Made by a program: the position numbers and the translations under genes. A stretch of DNA of 64,000 bases from Pasteurellaceae bacterium (GTDB lineage Bacteria; Pseudomonadota; Gammaproteobacteria; Enterobacterales; Pasteurellaceae): contig CAAEJV010000036.1 in assembly GCA_900756155.1 (NCBI GenBank), positions 62,001-126,000 of the forward strand, read 5' to 3'. The notes under the pieces are model-generated. The model saw only the letters and a program-made list of their open reading frames with translations. It was not told the DNA's origin and did no database searches. Of the stretch, positions 42,555 through 52,238 are shown piece by piece (position 1 is the stretch's first letter; every line of letters begins with the position of its first letter).

Positions 42555-45179
42555 CTACAGATTATTGCTTAACCAGTTTTGTGCGACAGTTAATGCTAGA
42601 TTCACATTTTCTGGTTGGGAGCCTCCTGCCATTGCCATATCAGGGCGACCACCGCCTTTCCCACCAACTTGCTGAGCCATTAAATTCACTAGCTCACCAG
42701 CCTTCACTTTAGTAGTTAAATCGCTTGTCACGCCAACGACGAGGTTGACTTTATCATCTAAAATAGATGCAAATACAATTACGCCTGAACCAAGTTGATT
42801 TTTTAAATCATCAACCATCACACGTAACGATTTAGTTTCAATTCCGTCTAGTTGATGTACGATTACAGAAACATCATTAATTTTAACCGCACTTTTCACT
42901 AAATCGGACCCCGCTTGCATTGCGGCTTTTTCTTTTAATCCTTGTAATTCTTTTTCTGCTTTCTTCGCTTTATCTTGAAGTTGCTGAATTTTCTCAACAA
43001 GGGTGTTAACGTCAGATTTAAATAAATCTGCACTTTGAGCAAGAATGCGTTGTTGATTATGTAACCAATTAATTGCATTTTCACCCGTTACCGCTTCAAT
43101 ACGACGAACACCTGCTGCAACTGCAGTTTCCGCCACAATTTTAAATAAACCGATATCACCGGTACGTTTAGCATGAATGCCACCACAAAGTTCAACGGAG
43201 AAATCACCCATTGTTAAAACACGTACCACATCAGCATATTTTTCACCGAATAACGCCATTGCACCTTTTGCTTTTGCCGCTTCGATATCCATTACGTCCG
43301 TTTGAACCACAAAATTCTCACGTACTTTTTGGTTTACCAACGTTTCAATTTCGTTAAGCTGTGCTTTGGTAATCGCTTCCGGATGAGCAAAGTCAAAACG
43401 TAATGCTGTATCGGATACTAATGATCCTTTTTGCACTACATGGTGACCTAAAACTTGACGCAATGCGGCGTGTAATAAGTGTGTTGCAGAATGGTTAAGT
43501 GACGTTTGATGACGTCTTGCTGCATCCACAACCGCATTGACTGTTTGTCCAACTTTTAAACTGCCTTGTTCTAACTCACCAATATGACCAAATACTTGAC
43601 CATATTTTTGAGTATCTTTTACATTAAACTGAATACCTTGAGAGGTTAAATAACCGCTGTCACCAATTTGACCACCTGATTCCGCATAGAATGGGGTATT
43701 TTCTAAAATCACCACAGCACTTTGCCCTGCTGTAATGCTGTCTACTGATTTTCCATCATGGAAAAGTGCGGTCACTTTGGCTAAAGATTCTGATTCAGTA
43801 TAACCTTCAAATTTTGTTTCGCCTTCTACACGAATAACATTGTTGTAATCCATGCCGAATTGGCTTGCAGATTGTGCGCGTAAACGTTGCGCTTCCATTT
43901 CACGCTCAAAACCAGCTTCATCAATTGCAATATCACGCTCACGACATACGTCTGCAGTTAAATCAAGTGGAAAGCCATAAGTATCATAAAGTTTAAAGGC
44001 TACTTCACCTGACAACACACCATCTTTCACTTGAGCTAGCGCATCATCTAATAAGCTTAATCCGCGCTCTAATGTACGAGCAAATTGCTCTTCTTCTAAA
44101 CGAAGTAATTTTTCTACATTGGCTTGTTTTTCTTTAACTTCTTTGCCTGCTTCCGCCATGACTTCAATTAAAGTCGGCACAAGTTTATAGAAGAACGCTT
44201 CTTTTGCTCCTAACAAGTGACCATGACGTACTGCACGACGGATAATACGACGTAATACATAACCGCGACCTTCGTTTGATGGAATCACGCCATCTGCAAT
44301 TAAATATGCACAAGAACGAATGTGGTCTGCAATTACACGTAATGATTTATTAGTTAAATCTGTTGTTCCTACGATTTCTGCTGTTTTTGCAATTAATTTT
44401 TGGAAAATATCGATCTCATAGTTAGAGTTTACATGTTGTAACACAGCAGAAATACGTTCTAAACCCATCCCCGTATCAACCGATGGACGTGGTAATTTTT
44501 CCATTGTTCCGTCTGCTTGACGGTTAAATTGCATGAATACCACGTTCCAAATTTCGATATAGCGGTCACCATCTTCTTCTGGAGAACCCGGAGGGCCACC
44601 CCAAATGTGATCACCGTGATCGTAGAAAATTTCCGTACATGGACCACAAGGACCTGTGTCACCCATTGCCCAGAAGTTATCTGATGCATAAGGCGCACCT
44701 TTGTTATCACCGATACGAATAATACGTTCTGCTGGCACACCAACTTCTTTATGCCAAATATCATAAGCTTCATTATCAGTTTCATACACGGTTACCCATA
44801 ATTTTTCTTTTGGTAACCCGAGCCATTGTGGAGAAGTCAAATACTCCCAGGCAAAATTAATCGCATCATGTTTGAAATAGTCGCCAAAACTGAAGTTGCC
44901 GAGCATTTCAAAGAAAGTATGGTGACGAGCTGTATAACCTACGTTTTCTAAATCATTATGCTTACCACCTGCGCGCACACAACGTTGTGCAGTTGTCGCA
45001 CGTGAGTAAGGACGTTTGTCCATACCAAGGAACACGTCTTTAAATTGGTTCATCCCGGCATTGGTAAAAAGCAATGTCGGATCATTTTCAGGCACAAGTG
45101 AACTACTTGCGACGACCTGATGCCCCTTGCTATGGAAAAAATCAAGGAATGACTGTCTAATTTCTGCTGTTGTTTTCAT
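42555..45179 (-). CDS. alaS: Alanine--tRNA ligase
   Basis: Charges tRNA-Ala and edits mischarged Ser and Gly. The 874 residues (E. coli 876) start MKTTAEIRQSFLDFFHSKGH, with class II motifs in the first ~250. The editing domain has HSATHLLHAAL and CGGIHAKRTGD. The C-Ala domain ends with QVGGKGGGRPDMAMAGG. csrA lies 78 nt downstream on the same strand. Confidence 0.97.
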   Translation of the reverse strand: MKTTAEIRQSFLDFFHSKGHQVVASSSLVPENDPTLLFTNAGMNQFKDVFLGMDKRPYSRATTAQRCVRAGGKHNDLENVGYTARHHTFFEMLGNFSFGDYFKHDAINFAWEYLTSPQWLGLPKEKLWVTVYETDNEAYDIWHKEVGVPAERIIRIGDNKGAPYASDNFWAMGDTGPCGPCTEIFYDHGDHIWGGPPGSPEEDGDRYIEIWNVVFMQFNRQADGTMEKLPRPSVDTGMGLERISAVLQHVNSNYEIDIFQKLIAKTAEIVGTTDLTNKSLRVIADHIRSCAYLIADGVIPSNEGRGYVLRRIIRRAVRHGHLLGAKEAFFYKLVPTLIEVMAEAGKEVKEKQANVEKLLRLEEEQFARTLERGLSLLDDALAQVKDGVLSGEVAFKLYDTYGFPLDLTADVCRERDIAIDEAGFEREMEAQRLRAQSASQFGMDYNNVIRVEGETKFEGYTESESLAKVTALFHDGKSVDSITAGQSAVVILENTPFYAESGGQIGDSGYLTSQGIQFNVKDTQKYGQVFGHIGELEQGSLKVGQTVNAVVDAARRHQTSLNHSATHLLHAALRQVLGHHVVQKGSLVSDTALRFDFAHPEAITKAQLNEIETLVNQKVRENFVVQTDVMDIEAAKAKGAMALFGEKYADVVRVLTMGDFSVELCGGIHAKRTGDIGLFKIVAETAVAAGVRRIEAVTGENAINWLHNQQRILAQSADLFKSDVNTLVEKIQQLQDKAKKAEKELQGLKEKAAMQAGSDLVKSAVKINDVSVIVHQLDGIETKSLRVMVDDLKNQLGSGVIVFASILDDKVNLVVGVTSDLTTKVKAGELVNLMAQQVGGKGGGRPDMAMAGGSQPENVNLALTVAQNWLSNNL

Positions 45180-45274
45180 TGATAAAACCTTGTGTCTCTA
45201 TCTCGATCACGATTTATAAAATAAGCTTACTATTCTTGCATATTTTGACCTAGAGAAAAAGGCTTTTTCACTGA

Positions 45275-45323
45275 TCTTAAAAAAGAAAACCGCACTCTAC
45301 TGCATTGATTGAGAAGTGCGGTT
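45275..45323 (-). terminator. uspA terminator from an uptake-signal pair
   Basis: AACCGCACT (45288-45296) and AGTGCGGTT (45315-45323) form the stem. On the minus strand TTTTCTTTTTT follows. One copy is a full uptake signal, the other has one mismatch. Confidence 0.8.
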
Positions 45324-45366
45324 AAAATTTACGTTATTTTAATAGAGCTAAAATAATTTTTGATCA

Positions 45367-45792
45367 CTATTCGTCGCGAAGTGGCACAACCAACATATCA
45401 ATTTTAATGGTATTCATCACTTGACGTGTTGAAGACATTAATTTACTCCAGAAATCTTGGTGATGACCTGTCACTAGTAGATCTACATCATACTGTTCAA
45501 TAGCATCCGTCAAAACTTGACCTAAATCACCGCTACCGCTCAATTTTTCTTTCACTGGATAACCAGCATGTTCTGCTAAATTAATTAGCGCTTTTTGTGT
45601 CTCGCTCGAAATTCTATCTTGCATTGATGACATATTGACATCAATCAAACCAGTATAGAGATCCGAGAAGTTTACATCTACATGGATAATGGAAAGTTGC
45701 GCATCATTGCGTTTTGCAATTCCCACGGCTTTTTTGAGTAGAAATTCACTTTCATCAGAAAGATCTACCGCAACTAAAACGTGTTTGTACAT
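45367..45792 (-). CDS. uspA: Universal stress protein A
   Basis: Cytoplasmic stress-response protein of 141 residues. UspA features: MYKHVLVAVDLSDESEFLLKKA at the start, a central helix-strand repeat and VDLLVTGHHQDFWSKLMSSTRQVM near the C-terminus. The ATP-binding GxxG(x9)GS motif of some Usp proteins is absent, which fits the UspA subgroup. Single gene. Confidence 0.92.
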   Translation of the reverse strand: MYKHVLVAVDLSDESEFLLKKAVGIAKRNDAQLSIIHVDVNFSDLYTGLIDVNMSSMQDRISSETQKALINLAEHAGYPVKEKLSGSGDLGQVLTDAIEQYDVDLLVTGHHQDFWSKLMSSTRQVMNTIKIDMLVVPLRDE

Positions 45793-45883
45793 AATCGACT
45801 CCTTACTGATTTGATTGGTCTTTTTTATCTAACAGTATATTAGCACCTTAACTGCACAAAAAACTTGCACTAGATCACAATTT

Positions 45884-45900
45884 TGAGAATTCTTCTCAAT
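45884..45900 (-). terminator. Possible pepP terminator
   Basis: TTGAGAA and TTCTCAA enclose a 3-nt loop, overlapping the pepP stop codon. GC content is low and the T-run is short. Confidence 0.4.
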
Positions 45901-47188
45901 TTTTCATTAAATTTTCAATGTCATCGATTTCTTTTGGTGCCGCCGCGGTCAGATTTTTATTGCCATATTCAGTCATTAGCAAGTTATCCTCAATACGCAC
46001 GCCAATGCCTTTATATTGAGCTGGCACATCCGCCTCTTCTGAAATATAAATACCTGGCTCAACAGTGATGATCATCCCCACTTCAAGCGTGCGGCTACGA
46101 TCATCGTCGTAGCGACCAACATCATGCACATCTAAGCCAAGCCAATGGCCTAAACCATGCATATAAAATTGGCGATAGGCTTTTTCTTCAATCAGCTTAT
46201 CTACATCCCCTTTCAGAATGCCTAAATCCACCAAGCCTTGAGTTTTAATACGAATCACTTCATCATTTGCCAATTTAATTGAATTACCTGGCACTAATAA
46301 CTCAATCGCGCGTTTTTGTGCTTTTAACACTAATTCATAAATCTCACGTTGTGGCTGAGTAAATTGACCATTTACAGGGAACGTACGCGTGATATCGCCT
46401 GCATACATAGCAAACTCACAGCCAGCATCAATCAACACAAGATCGCCATCTTTCAAAGGTTGATCATTTTCTGTGTAGTGTAAAATACAGGCATTATCAC
46501 CACCAGCAACAATGGAGTTATAAGATGGAAATCTTGCTCCATGACGATTAAATTCATGCAGAATTTCACTTTCTATTTCATATTCAAAACGATTTGGACG
46601 AGTCACTTGCATCGCTTTAATATGTCCTAATGCTGTAATTTGTCCCGCTTGCTGCATTAATCGAATTTCATTTGGTGATTTAATTAAGCGCATTTCACTT
46701 AACATCGGCTGCCAATCAAAAACAGCGTAAAATTTCACCGCACTTTCAGCTAATAATTTATCGCCCCAAGGATGACGATCGGCCACATGATAAAGTGCGG
46801 TCAATTTTTCCGTTAATTTTGGAAATTCAGTTTTGAAATTATCAATAGAATAGGCTTCATCAACATTGAATTTTTGCGGTGCTCGCTCAACGCCTAATCG
46901 GCGACCATTCCAGGTTTCAAGCAAAGGATCTCGCGGACGAAGAAATACAACCGCCTTTTCCGCATCTTCCGTTTTAATCAATAACAATGCAGCATTGGGT
47001 TCATTAAAACCTGTTAAATACCAGAAGTAACTGTCTTGACGGAAAGGAAAATCACAGTCGTTATTACGACGTTTTTCAATTTCGGAAAATAGCAACAAGG
47101 CAGAATTTGGCTGCATTTGCGCGAATACTTTTTGACGACGTTCTGTAAATTCCTCTTGCGGTAATGCCGCCATATATGCGAGATCCAT
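45896..47188 (-). CDS. pepP: Xaa-Pro aminopeptidase
   Basis: Removes N-terminal residues preceding proline; a dinuclear Mn enzyme. Of 430 residues, the N-terminal AMP_N domain has DSYFWYLTGFNEPNA. The pita-bread domain has metal ligands in IDAGCEFAMYAGDITRTFPV (two Asp), HGLGHWLGLDVHD (His), EPGIYI (Glu) and GVRIEDN (Glu). It follows ygfB by 12 nt; the pair ygfB-pepP is also adjacent in E. coli. Confidence 0.95.
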   Translation of the reverse strand: MDLAYMAALPQEEFTERRQKVFAQMQPNSALLLFSEIEKRRNNDCDFPFRQDSYFWYLTGFNEPNAALLLIKTEDAEKAVVFLRPRDPLLETWNGRRLGVERAPQKFNVDEAYSIDNFKTEFPKLTEKLTALYHVADRHPWGDKLLAESAVKFYAVFDWQPMLSEMRLIKSPNEIRLMQQAGQITALGHIKAMQVTRPNRFEYEIESEILHEFNRHGARFPSYNSIVAGGDNACILHYTENDQPLKDGDLVLIDAGCEFAMYAGDITRTFPVNGQFTQPQREIYELVLKAQKRAIELLVPGNSIKLANDEVIRIKTQGLVDLGILKGDVDKLIEEKAYRQFYMHGLGHWLGLDVHDVGRYDDDRSRTLEVGMIITVEPGIYISEEADVPAQYKGIGVRIEDNLLMTEYGNKNLTAAAPKEIDDIENLMKN

Positions 47189-47200
47189 GTTTCGCTCCTT

Positions 47201-47749
47201 TTAATGTAATATCGGTTTTATTTCTTGCGCATCATCGTTGAAATGGGTGTAAAACAACATCGCAATGGTGCGAACATATTCAATAATTTCTTCTAATGCT
47301 TCGGCAAGTTCTTCTTCATCATCTTCTTCATCATAACCAAGCTGACAAATATCTTGTAAATCATCTACCGCTTCGCCAATTTCGCCTTTTTCCTTATCCA
47401 ATTCTGTCTGAACAAGACCTAAACCCAGTAAAAATTGGTTTGCCCAATCTGATAAACTGTCTGCACGGGCAAACACACTCTCATCTTCTGTTAATCCCAA
47501 TTCAAAATCAAACCCTTCTACATCTCCTAAGGTTTTACCAATCTGTTCATAGATTTCGGTAATTGGCTGAATTAATGCGGTTGGATAAGCGTGATTATCG
47601 TTACTGAATTGATATAAAAGTGGTAACCAACTTTGGTCTTTCAGTCCACCACAAATTAAGCCGCTCAAAAAACCATGTAATTCAGTTGCATTAATACCAA
47701 TACCGGCAGATTTGAGTTGTTGATTAAGTTCAGTTTGGGAAATTGTCAT
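47201..47749 (-). CDS. ygfB: YgfB family protein (UPF0149)
   Basis: Conserved protein of about 182 residues. E. coli YgfB has no firm role; a Pseudomonas homologue affects antibiotic resistance. Family features: TELHGFLSGLICGG, WANQFLLGLGLVQ and the acidic run LGYDEEDDEEELAEALEEIIEYVR. I start at 47749 (MTISQTELNQ) with TAGGT upstream, in place of the longer frame from 47797. Confidence 0.9.
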   Translation of the reverse strand: MTISQTELNQQLKSAGIGINATELHGFLSGLICGGLKDQSWLPLLYQFSNDNHAYPTALIQPITEIYEQIGKTLGDVEGFDFELGLTEDESVFARADSLSDWANQFLLGLGLVQTELDKEKGEIGEAVDDLQDICQLGYDEEDDEEELAEALEEIIEYVRTIAMLFYTHFNDDAQEIKPILH

Positions 47750-47802
47750 TGTTATACCTATAAAATCATCTAAAACCATTAAAGTGTAGCACCACACAAA
47801 TA

Positions 47803-47842
47803 AAAATGCGATCGCATTTCTATAAAGAAAAACGATCGCACT
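47803..47842 (-). terminator. groEL terminator
   Basis: On the minus strand AGTGCGATCG pairs with CGATCGCATT (one wobble) across an 18-nt loop and is followed by TTTATTT. An alternative small palindrome, AAATGCGATCGCATTT, lies within it. Confidence 0.75.
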
Positions 47843-47860
47843 TTCTTTCGCAAAGGGGAA

Positions 47861-49507
47861 TTACATCATTCCGCCCATGCCTCCCATACCGCCCATGCCG
47901 GCAGCACCTAAATCGGCTTTATCATCTTTTGGAAGATCGGTCACCATACATTCTGTGGTGATCATTAAGCCCGCTACAGAAGCCGCGAATTGTAACGCAG
48001 AACGAGTTACTTTAGTTGGATCTAGAATACCCATTTCGATCATATCGCCGTACTGTTCAGTACCTGCGTTATAACCAAAGTTTCCTTCGCCATTTTTAAC
48101 CGCACTTGCTACAACTGATGCTTCTTCACCTGCGTTAGTGACGATTTGACGAAGTGGCGCTTCCATTGCACGTAATGCAAGTTTGATACCTACATCTTGT
48201 TCTTCGTTATCACCTTTTAAGGTTGTAGCCACTTTGCCTGCTGCACGAACTAAGGCAACACCACCACCCGCAACGATACCTTCTTCAACCGCAGCACGAG
48301 TTGCGTGTAACGCATCATCCACACGATCTTTTTTCTCTTTCATTTCAACTTCAGTTGCTGCACCAACTTTGATTACAGCCACACCGCCAGCAAGTTTAGC
48401 CACGCGTTCTTGAAGTTTTTCTTTATCATAATCAGACGTTGATTCTTCGATTTGCTGACGAATTTGAGCTACGCGACCTTTGATTTGTGCTTCATCACCC
48501 ACCCCATCGATAATCGTGGTATTGTCTTTGTTGATGACTACACGTTTTGCTTGACCTAAATCTTCTAATGTCGATTTTTCAAGTTCCATACCGATTTCTT
48601 CAGAAATCACGGTACCCGCTGTTAAGATCGCAATATCTTGTAACATCGCTTTACGACGATCACCAAAACCAGGTGCTTTCACTGCTGCCACTTTCACGAT
48701 ACCACGCATGGTGTTCACCACTAAAGTTGCAAGTGCTTCACCTTCGATATCTTCAGCGATAATTAATAATGGTTTACCCGCTTTTGCCACACCTTCTAAT
48801 ACAGGAAGTAATTCACGAATGTTTGATACTTTTTTATCCACTAAAAGAATATATGGGTTATCTAATTCAACAGTTGCCGTTTCTGGTTTGTTGATGAAAT
48901 AAGGTGATAAGTAACCACGATCGAATTGCATCCCTTCCACAACCGCTAATTCATCATCAAGGCCTGTACCGTCTTCTACAGTAATCACGCCTTCTTTACC
49001 CACTTTTTCCATTGCTTGAGCAATTAATTGACCCACAATGCTGTCTGAGTTAGCAGAAATTGTCCCTACTTGCTCAATTTCTTTAGAGGTTTCACAAGGT
49101 TTAGATAAATTTTTAAGCTCAGAAACAACCGCACTTACCGCTTTATCGATACCGCGTTTTAAATCCATTGGGTTCATGCCCGCAGCCACAGCTTTTAAGC
49201 CTTCATTTACGATAGCTTGAGCAAGAACTGTCGCAGTCGTTGTACCGTCACCCGCTGCATCATTGGCCTTAGAGGCAACCTCTTTCACCATTTGAGCACC
49301 CATATTTTCAAATTTATCTTCTAATTCAATTTCACGTGCGACAGATACACCATCTTTAGTGATGGTTGGTGCACCAAATGATTTATCTAAAATTACATTA
49401 CGACCTTTAGGGCCAAGGGTCACTTTTACTGCATCTGCTAATATATTCACGCCTTTAAGCATTTTTACGCGTGCATCGTTACCAAATTTTACGTCTTTTG
49501 CTGCCAT
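47861..49507 (-). CDS. groEL: Chaperonin GroEL
   Basis: Essential 60-kDa chaperonin forming 14-mers that fold proteins with GroES and ATP. The 548 residues equal the E. coli length. They include LGPKGRNVILDKSFGAPTIT, VKEVASKANDAAGDGTTTATVLA and the C-terminal GGM repeats (AAGMGGMGGMGGMM). Second gene of the groESL operon, 22 nt after groES. Confidence 0.98.
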   Translation of the reverse strand: MAAKDVKFGNDARVKMLKGVNILADAVKVTLGPKGRNVILDKSFGAPTITKDGVSVAREIELEDKFENMGAQMVKEVASKANDAAGDGTTTATVLAQAIVNEGLKAVAAGMNPMDLKRGIDKAVSAVVSELKNLSKPCETSKEIEQVGTISANSDSIVGQLIAQAMEKVGKEGVITVEDGTGLDDELAVVEGMQFDRGYLSPYFINKPETATVELDNPYILLVDKKVSNIRELLPVLEGVAKAGKPLLIIAEDIEGEALATLVVNTMRGIVKVAAVKAPGFGDRRKAMLQDIAILTAGTVISEEIGMELEKSTLEDLGQAKRVVINKDNTTIIDGVGDEAQIKGRVAQIRQQIEESTSDYDKEKLQERVAKLAGGVAVIKVGAATEVEMKEKKDRVDDALHATRAAVEEGIVAGGGVALVRAAGKVATTLKGDNEEQDVGIKLALRAMEAPLRQIVTNAGEEASVVASAVKNGEGNFGYNAGTEQYGDMIEMGILDPTKVTRSALQFAASVAGLMITTECMVTDLPKDDKADLGAAGMGGMGGMGGMM

Positions 49508-49529
49508 TTTCTTTTTTCCTTAATTTAAA

Positions 49530-49820
49530 TTATTCCACAATCGCCAAAATGTCGTTTTCAGAAATGATTAACACTTCTTCACCATCAATTTTTTCACTTT
49601 TCACGCCATAACCATCATTGAAAATGACCGTATCACCAACTTTTACATCTAAAGGTTGAACGGTACCATTTTCCAAAATACGACCTTTACCCACTGCCAA
49701 TACTTTCGCACGGGTTGATTTAGTTGCCGCTGAACCGGTTAATACGATACCGCCAGCTGAACGAGTTTCTACTTCTTCACGTTTAATGATTACACGATCG
49801 TGTAAAGGACGAATATTCAT
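49530..49820 (-). CDS. groES: Co-chaperonin GroES
   Basis: Heptameric lid of GroEL. The 96 residues begin MNIRPLHDRVIIKREEVETRSAG, with the mobile loop GGIVLTGSAATKSTR and a C-terminal NDILAIVE. I start at 49820, with AAGGAAATTAATC upstream. The frame open to 49883 runs into the heat-shock promoter and is not coding. Confidence 0.97.
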   Translation of the reverse strand: MNIRPLHDRVIIKREEVETRSAGGIVLTGSAATKSTRAKVLAVGKGRILENGTVQPLDVKVGDTVIFNDGYGVKSEKIDGEEVLIISENDILAIVE

Positions 49821-49855
49821 GATTAATTTCCTTCTTATTAAAATAAAGTGTTTTA

Positions 49856-49887
49856 AATGTGGGGATAACTTTTTCGGTTTCAAGGGG
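49856..49887 (-). promoter_or_regulatory. Sigma-32 heat-shock promoter of groESL
   Basis: The minus strand reads CCCCTTGAAA (49878-49887), a 13-bp spacer, then CCCCACATT (49856-49864). Both match the sigma-32 consensus (CTTGAAA and CCCCATNT). The element lies 36 bp upstream of the groES ATG. Confidence 0.88.
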
Positions 49888-49970
49888 ATAAATAAAAAAA
49901 TTTCACCCTAAAAAAATTTATGCGAGAAATGAAAATATCTCTTATACGTCTTATTTGAAATGTGATCCAT

Positions 49971-50013
49971 GTCAAATTTATTTTCTATGTAAATTCCTAT
50001 AATTACCTCAAAT
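49971..50013 (+). promoter_or_regulatory. aspA promoter with CRP/FNR-type site
   Basis: TGTGATCCATGTCAAA (49971-49986) matches CRP TGTGA-N6-TCACA at 9 of 10 and FNR TTGAT-N4-ATCAA at 8 of 10. TATAAT (50008-50013) follows. With a start near 50020 the site centre is at -41.5, the class II activator position. Confidence 0.78.
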
Positions 50014-50041
50014 TAATTAACAACCAAAAAAGGTGATTAAA

Positions 50042-51460
50042 ATGACTCAATACAGAAAAGAAGTGGATTTATTAGGTGAACGTGATGTGCCAGCTGATGC
50101 ATACTGGGGTATCCATACCTTAAGAGCGGTTGAAAACTTCAATATTTCTAATGTAACCATTTCTGATGTACCGGAATTTGTTCGTGGTATGGTGATGGTA
50201 AAAAAAGCAACTGCCCTAGCGAATGGTGAATTAGGTGCAATTCCAAGTGATATTGCAAAAGCGATTGTGGCAGCTTGTGATGAAATTCTTACCACGGGGA
50301 AATGCTTAGATCAATTCCCATCTGATGTATATCAAGGTGGTGCGGGTACTTCTGTCAATATGAATACCAACGAAGTAGTTGCTAACCTCGCGCTTGAAAA
50401 AATTGGTCATAAAAAAGGTGAATATGATGTTATTAACCCAATGGACCACGTGAACGCTAGCCAATCTACCAACGATGCATATCCTACCGGTTTCCGTATT
50501 GCAGTATATAACAGCATTTTAAAACTTATCGACAAAATCCAATACTTACATGATGGTTTCGATAATAAAGCAAAAGAATTTGCTAAAATTTTAAAAATGG
50601 GCCGTACCCAATTACAAGATGCGGTACCTATGACCGTTGGTCAAGAATTCAAAGCTTTCGCGGTATTACTTGAAGAAGAAGTGCGTAACTTAAAACGTAC
50701 TGCAGATTTACTCCTTGAAGTAAACCTTGGTGCAACGGCAATCGGTACGGGTTTAAATACTCCACAAGGCTATACAGAATTAGTGGTAAAACACCTTGCT
50801 GAAGTAACTGGATTAGCTTGCATACCAGCAGAAAACTTAATTGAAGCAACATCTGACTGTGGCGCTTATGTTATGGTTCACGGTGCATTAAAACGTACCG
50901 CAGTAAAACTATCTAAAGTATGTAACGACTTACGTTTACTCTCTTCTGGTCCACGTGCAGGTATTAAAGAAATTAACTTACCTGAATTACAAGCAGGTTC
51001 TTCTATCATGCCTGCAAAAGTGAATCCTGTTATTCCAGAAGTGGTAAACCAAGTTTGCTTTAAAGTAATTGGTAACGATACTACTGTTACTTTCGCATCT
51101 GAAGCGGGTCAATTACAATTAAACGTAATGGAACCAGTGATTGGGCAAGCAATGTTTGAATCTATCGACATCTTAACCAATGCTTGCGTGAACTTACGTG
51201 ATAAATGTGTAGACGGTATTACTGTAAACAAAGAAATTTGTGAAAACTACGTATTCAACTCAATCGGTATCGTGACTTACTTGAATCCATTTATCGGTCA
51301 CCACAATGGCGACTTAGTAGGTAAAATCTGTGCTCAAACTGGTAAAGGTGTACGTGAAGTCGTATTAGAAAAAGGTTTATTAACAGCAGAACAATTGGAT
51401 GATATCCTTTCTGTAGAAAACTTAATGAACCCAACTTACAAAGCGAAATTAAATAAATAA
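50042..51460 (+). CDS. aspA: Aspartate ammonia-lyase
   Basis: Converts aspartate to fumarate and ammonia, feeding fumarate respiration. The 472 residues show the fumarase/aspartase motifs YQGGAGTSVNMNTNEV, MGRTQLQDAVPMT and the signature GSSIMPAKVNPVIPEV. I start at 50042 (MTQYRKEVDLLG) after AAAAGGTGATTAAA; a start at 50033 is possible but overlaps the ribosome binding site. Single gene. Confidence 0.96.
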   Translation: MTQYRKEVDLLGERDVPADAYWGIHTLRAVENFNISNVTISDVPEFVRGMVMVKKATALANGELGAIPSDIAKAIVAACDEILTTGKCLDQFPSDVYQGGAGTSVNMNTNEVVANLALEKIGHKKGEYDVINPMDHVNASQSTNDAYPTGFRIAVYNSILKLIDKIQYLHDGFDNKAKEFAKILKMGRTQLQDAVPMTVGQEFKAFAVLLEEEVRNLKRTADLLLEVNLGATAIGTGLNTPQGYTELVVKHLAEVTGLACIPAENLIEATSDCGAYVMVHGALKRTAVKLSKVCNDLRLLSSGPRAGIKEINLPELQAGSSIMPAKVNPVIPEVVNQVCFKVIGNDTTVTFASEAGQLQLNVMEPVIGQAMFESIDILTNACVNLRDKCVDGITVNKEICENYVFNSIGIVTYLNPFIGHHNGDLVGKICAQTGKGVREVVLEKGLLTAEQLDDILSVENLMNPTYKAKLNK

Positions 51461-51475
51461 TCTCGCTGAGGTATA

Positions 51476-51505
51476 AAAAGAGCGGTCAATTTTGACCGCT
51501 CTTTT
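51476..51505 (+). terminator. aspA terminator
   Basis: AAAAGAGCGGTCAA and TTGACCGCTCTTTT (14-bp arms) enclose a 2-nt centre. The arms resemble the accA terminator. It may also act on the convergent DJ-1/PfpI gene. Confidence 0.92.
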
Positions 51506-51527
51506 GTTTAATCTAAAACTAAATCTA

Positions 51528-52127
51528 TTATTTATATCCATAGATTCGAGCAAAATTATCTACACTAGGATCTTTTTGCCAATGATATTCGGTGTGGTTA
51601 GCAATGTCTTGAGCCAAGTCACTGCCATAATAATCAGCAATAAACCCAAGCGCCATATCCATACCAGCAGAAACGCCTGATGAAGTGTAAAACTTGCCAT
51701 CTTTCACCCATCTTGCAACGGGCTGCCATTTTACAGCTGGGCGACATTGTTTTACCCATTCAAAAGATTTTTTATTAGAAGTCGCTTTTAAACTATCTAA
51801 TCGCCCCGTACAAGCCAATAATGCTGAACCTGTACAAACACTGAGACAAACCTCTGACTCATCAATCCATTTACCAAGCTGATTAATAAATAGTTCATCG
51901 TTTACTAACTGACGAGTTCCCTGTCCACCAACAACCAATAACACACTATGAGGTAATAAATGTTCTAGCTTTTCTGTTTCAATATAAAATCCTTGCTTAC
52001 TACGAATTAATCCACCAACTTGGGATACATAGTGAAGCTTAACATTAGGGATTCTTGCTAAAAACTCAACAGGCCCCATTAGATCTAACGTTTCATAGTC
52101 ATCAAAGACAAGGCAATAAATATCCAT
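51528..52127 (-). CDS. DJ-1/PfpI family protein
   Basis: Class I glutamine amidotransferase-like fold of 199 residues. It has an N-terminal MDIYCLVFDDYETLDLMGP (the Glu/Asp of the family) and a nucleophile elbow LSVCTGSALLA, with Cys as the likely nucleophile. It is nearest the DJ-1/PfpI branch that includes isonitrile hydratase InhA and the N-terminal part of GlxA regulators, but has no DNA-binding domain. Function cannot be set from sequence. Single gene. Confidence 0.82.
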   Translation of the reverse strand: MDIYCLVFDDYETLDLMGPVEFLARIPNVKLHYVSQVGGLIRSKQGFYIETEKLEHLLPHSVLLVVGGQGTRQLVNDELFINQLGKWIDESEVCLSVCTGSALLACTGRLDSLKATSNKKSFEWVKQCRPAVKWQPVARWVKDGKFYTSSGVSAGMDMALGFIADYYGSDLAQDIANHTEYHWQKDPSVDNFARIYGYK

Positions 52128-52238
52128 TTTCTATTCCCCCAATTAGATAAGGTAAATTTTTATAAATTACGACATCAGCAAAGGTTTATTAAGTGACTTA
52201 AAGTACAAACGTAACAAAAACGGACCGCTCTTTTTTAT

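Noticed and set aside
52214..52236. GACCGCTCTTTTTT next to the SLC13 stop
   Set aside because: It looks like half of the aspA-type terminator, but no matching second arm is present.
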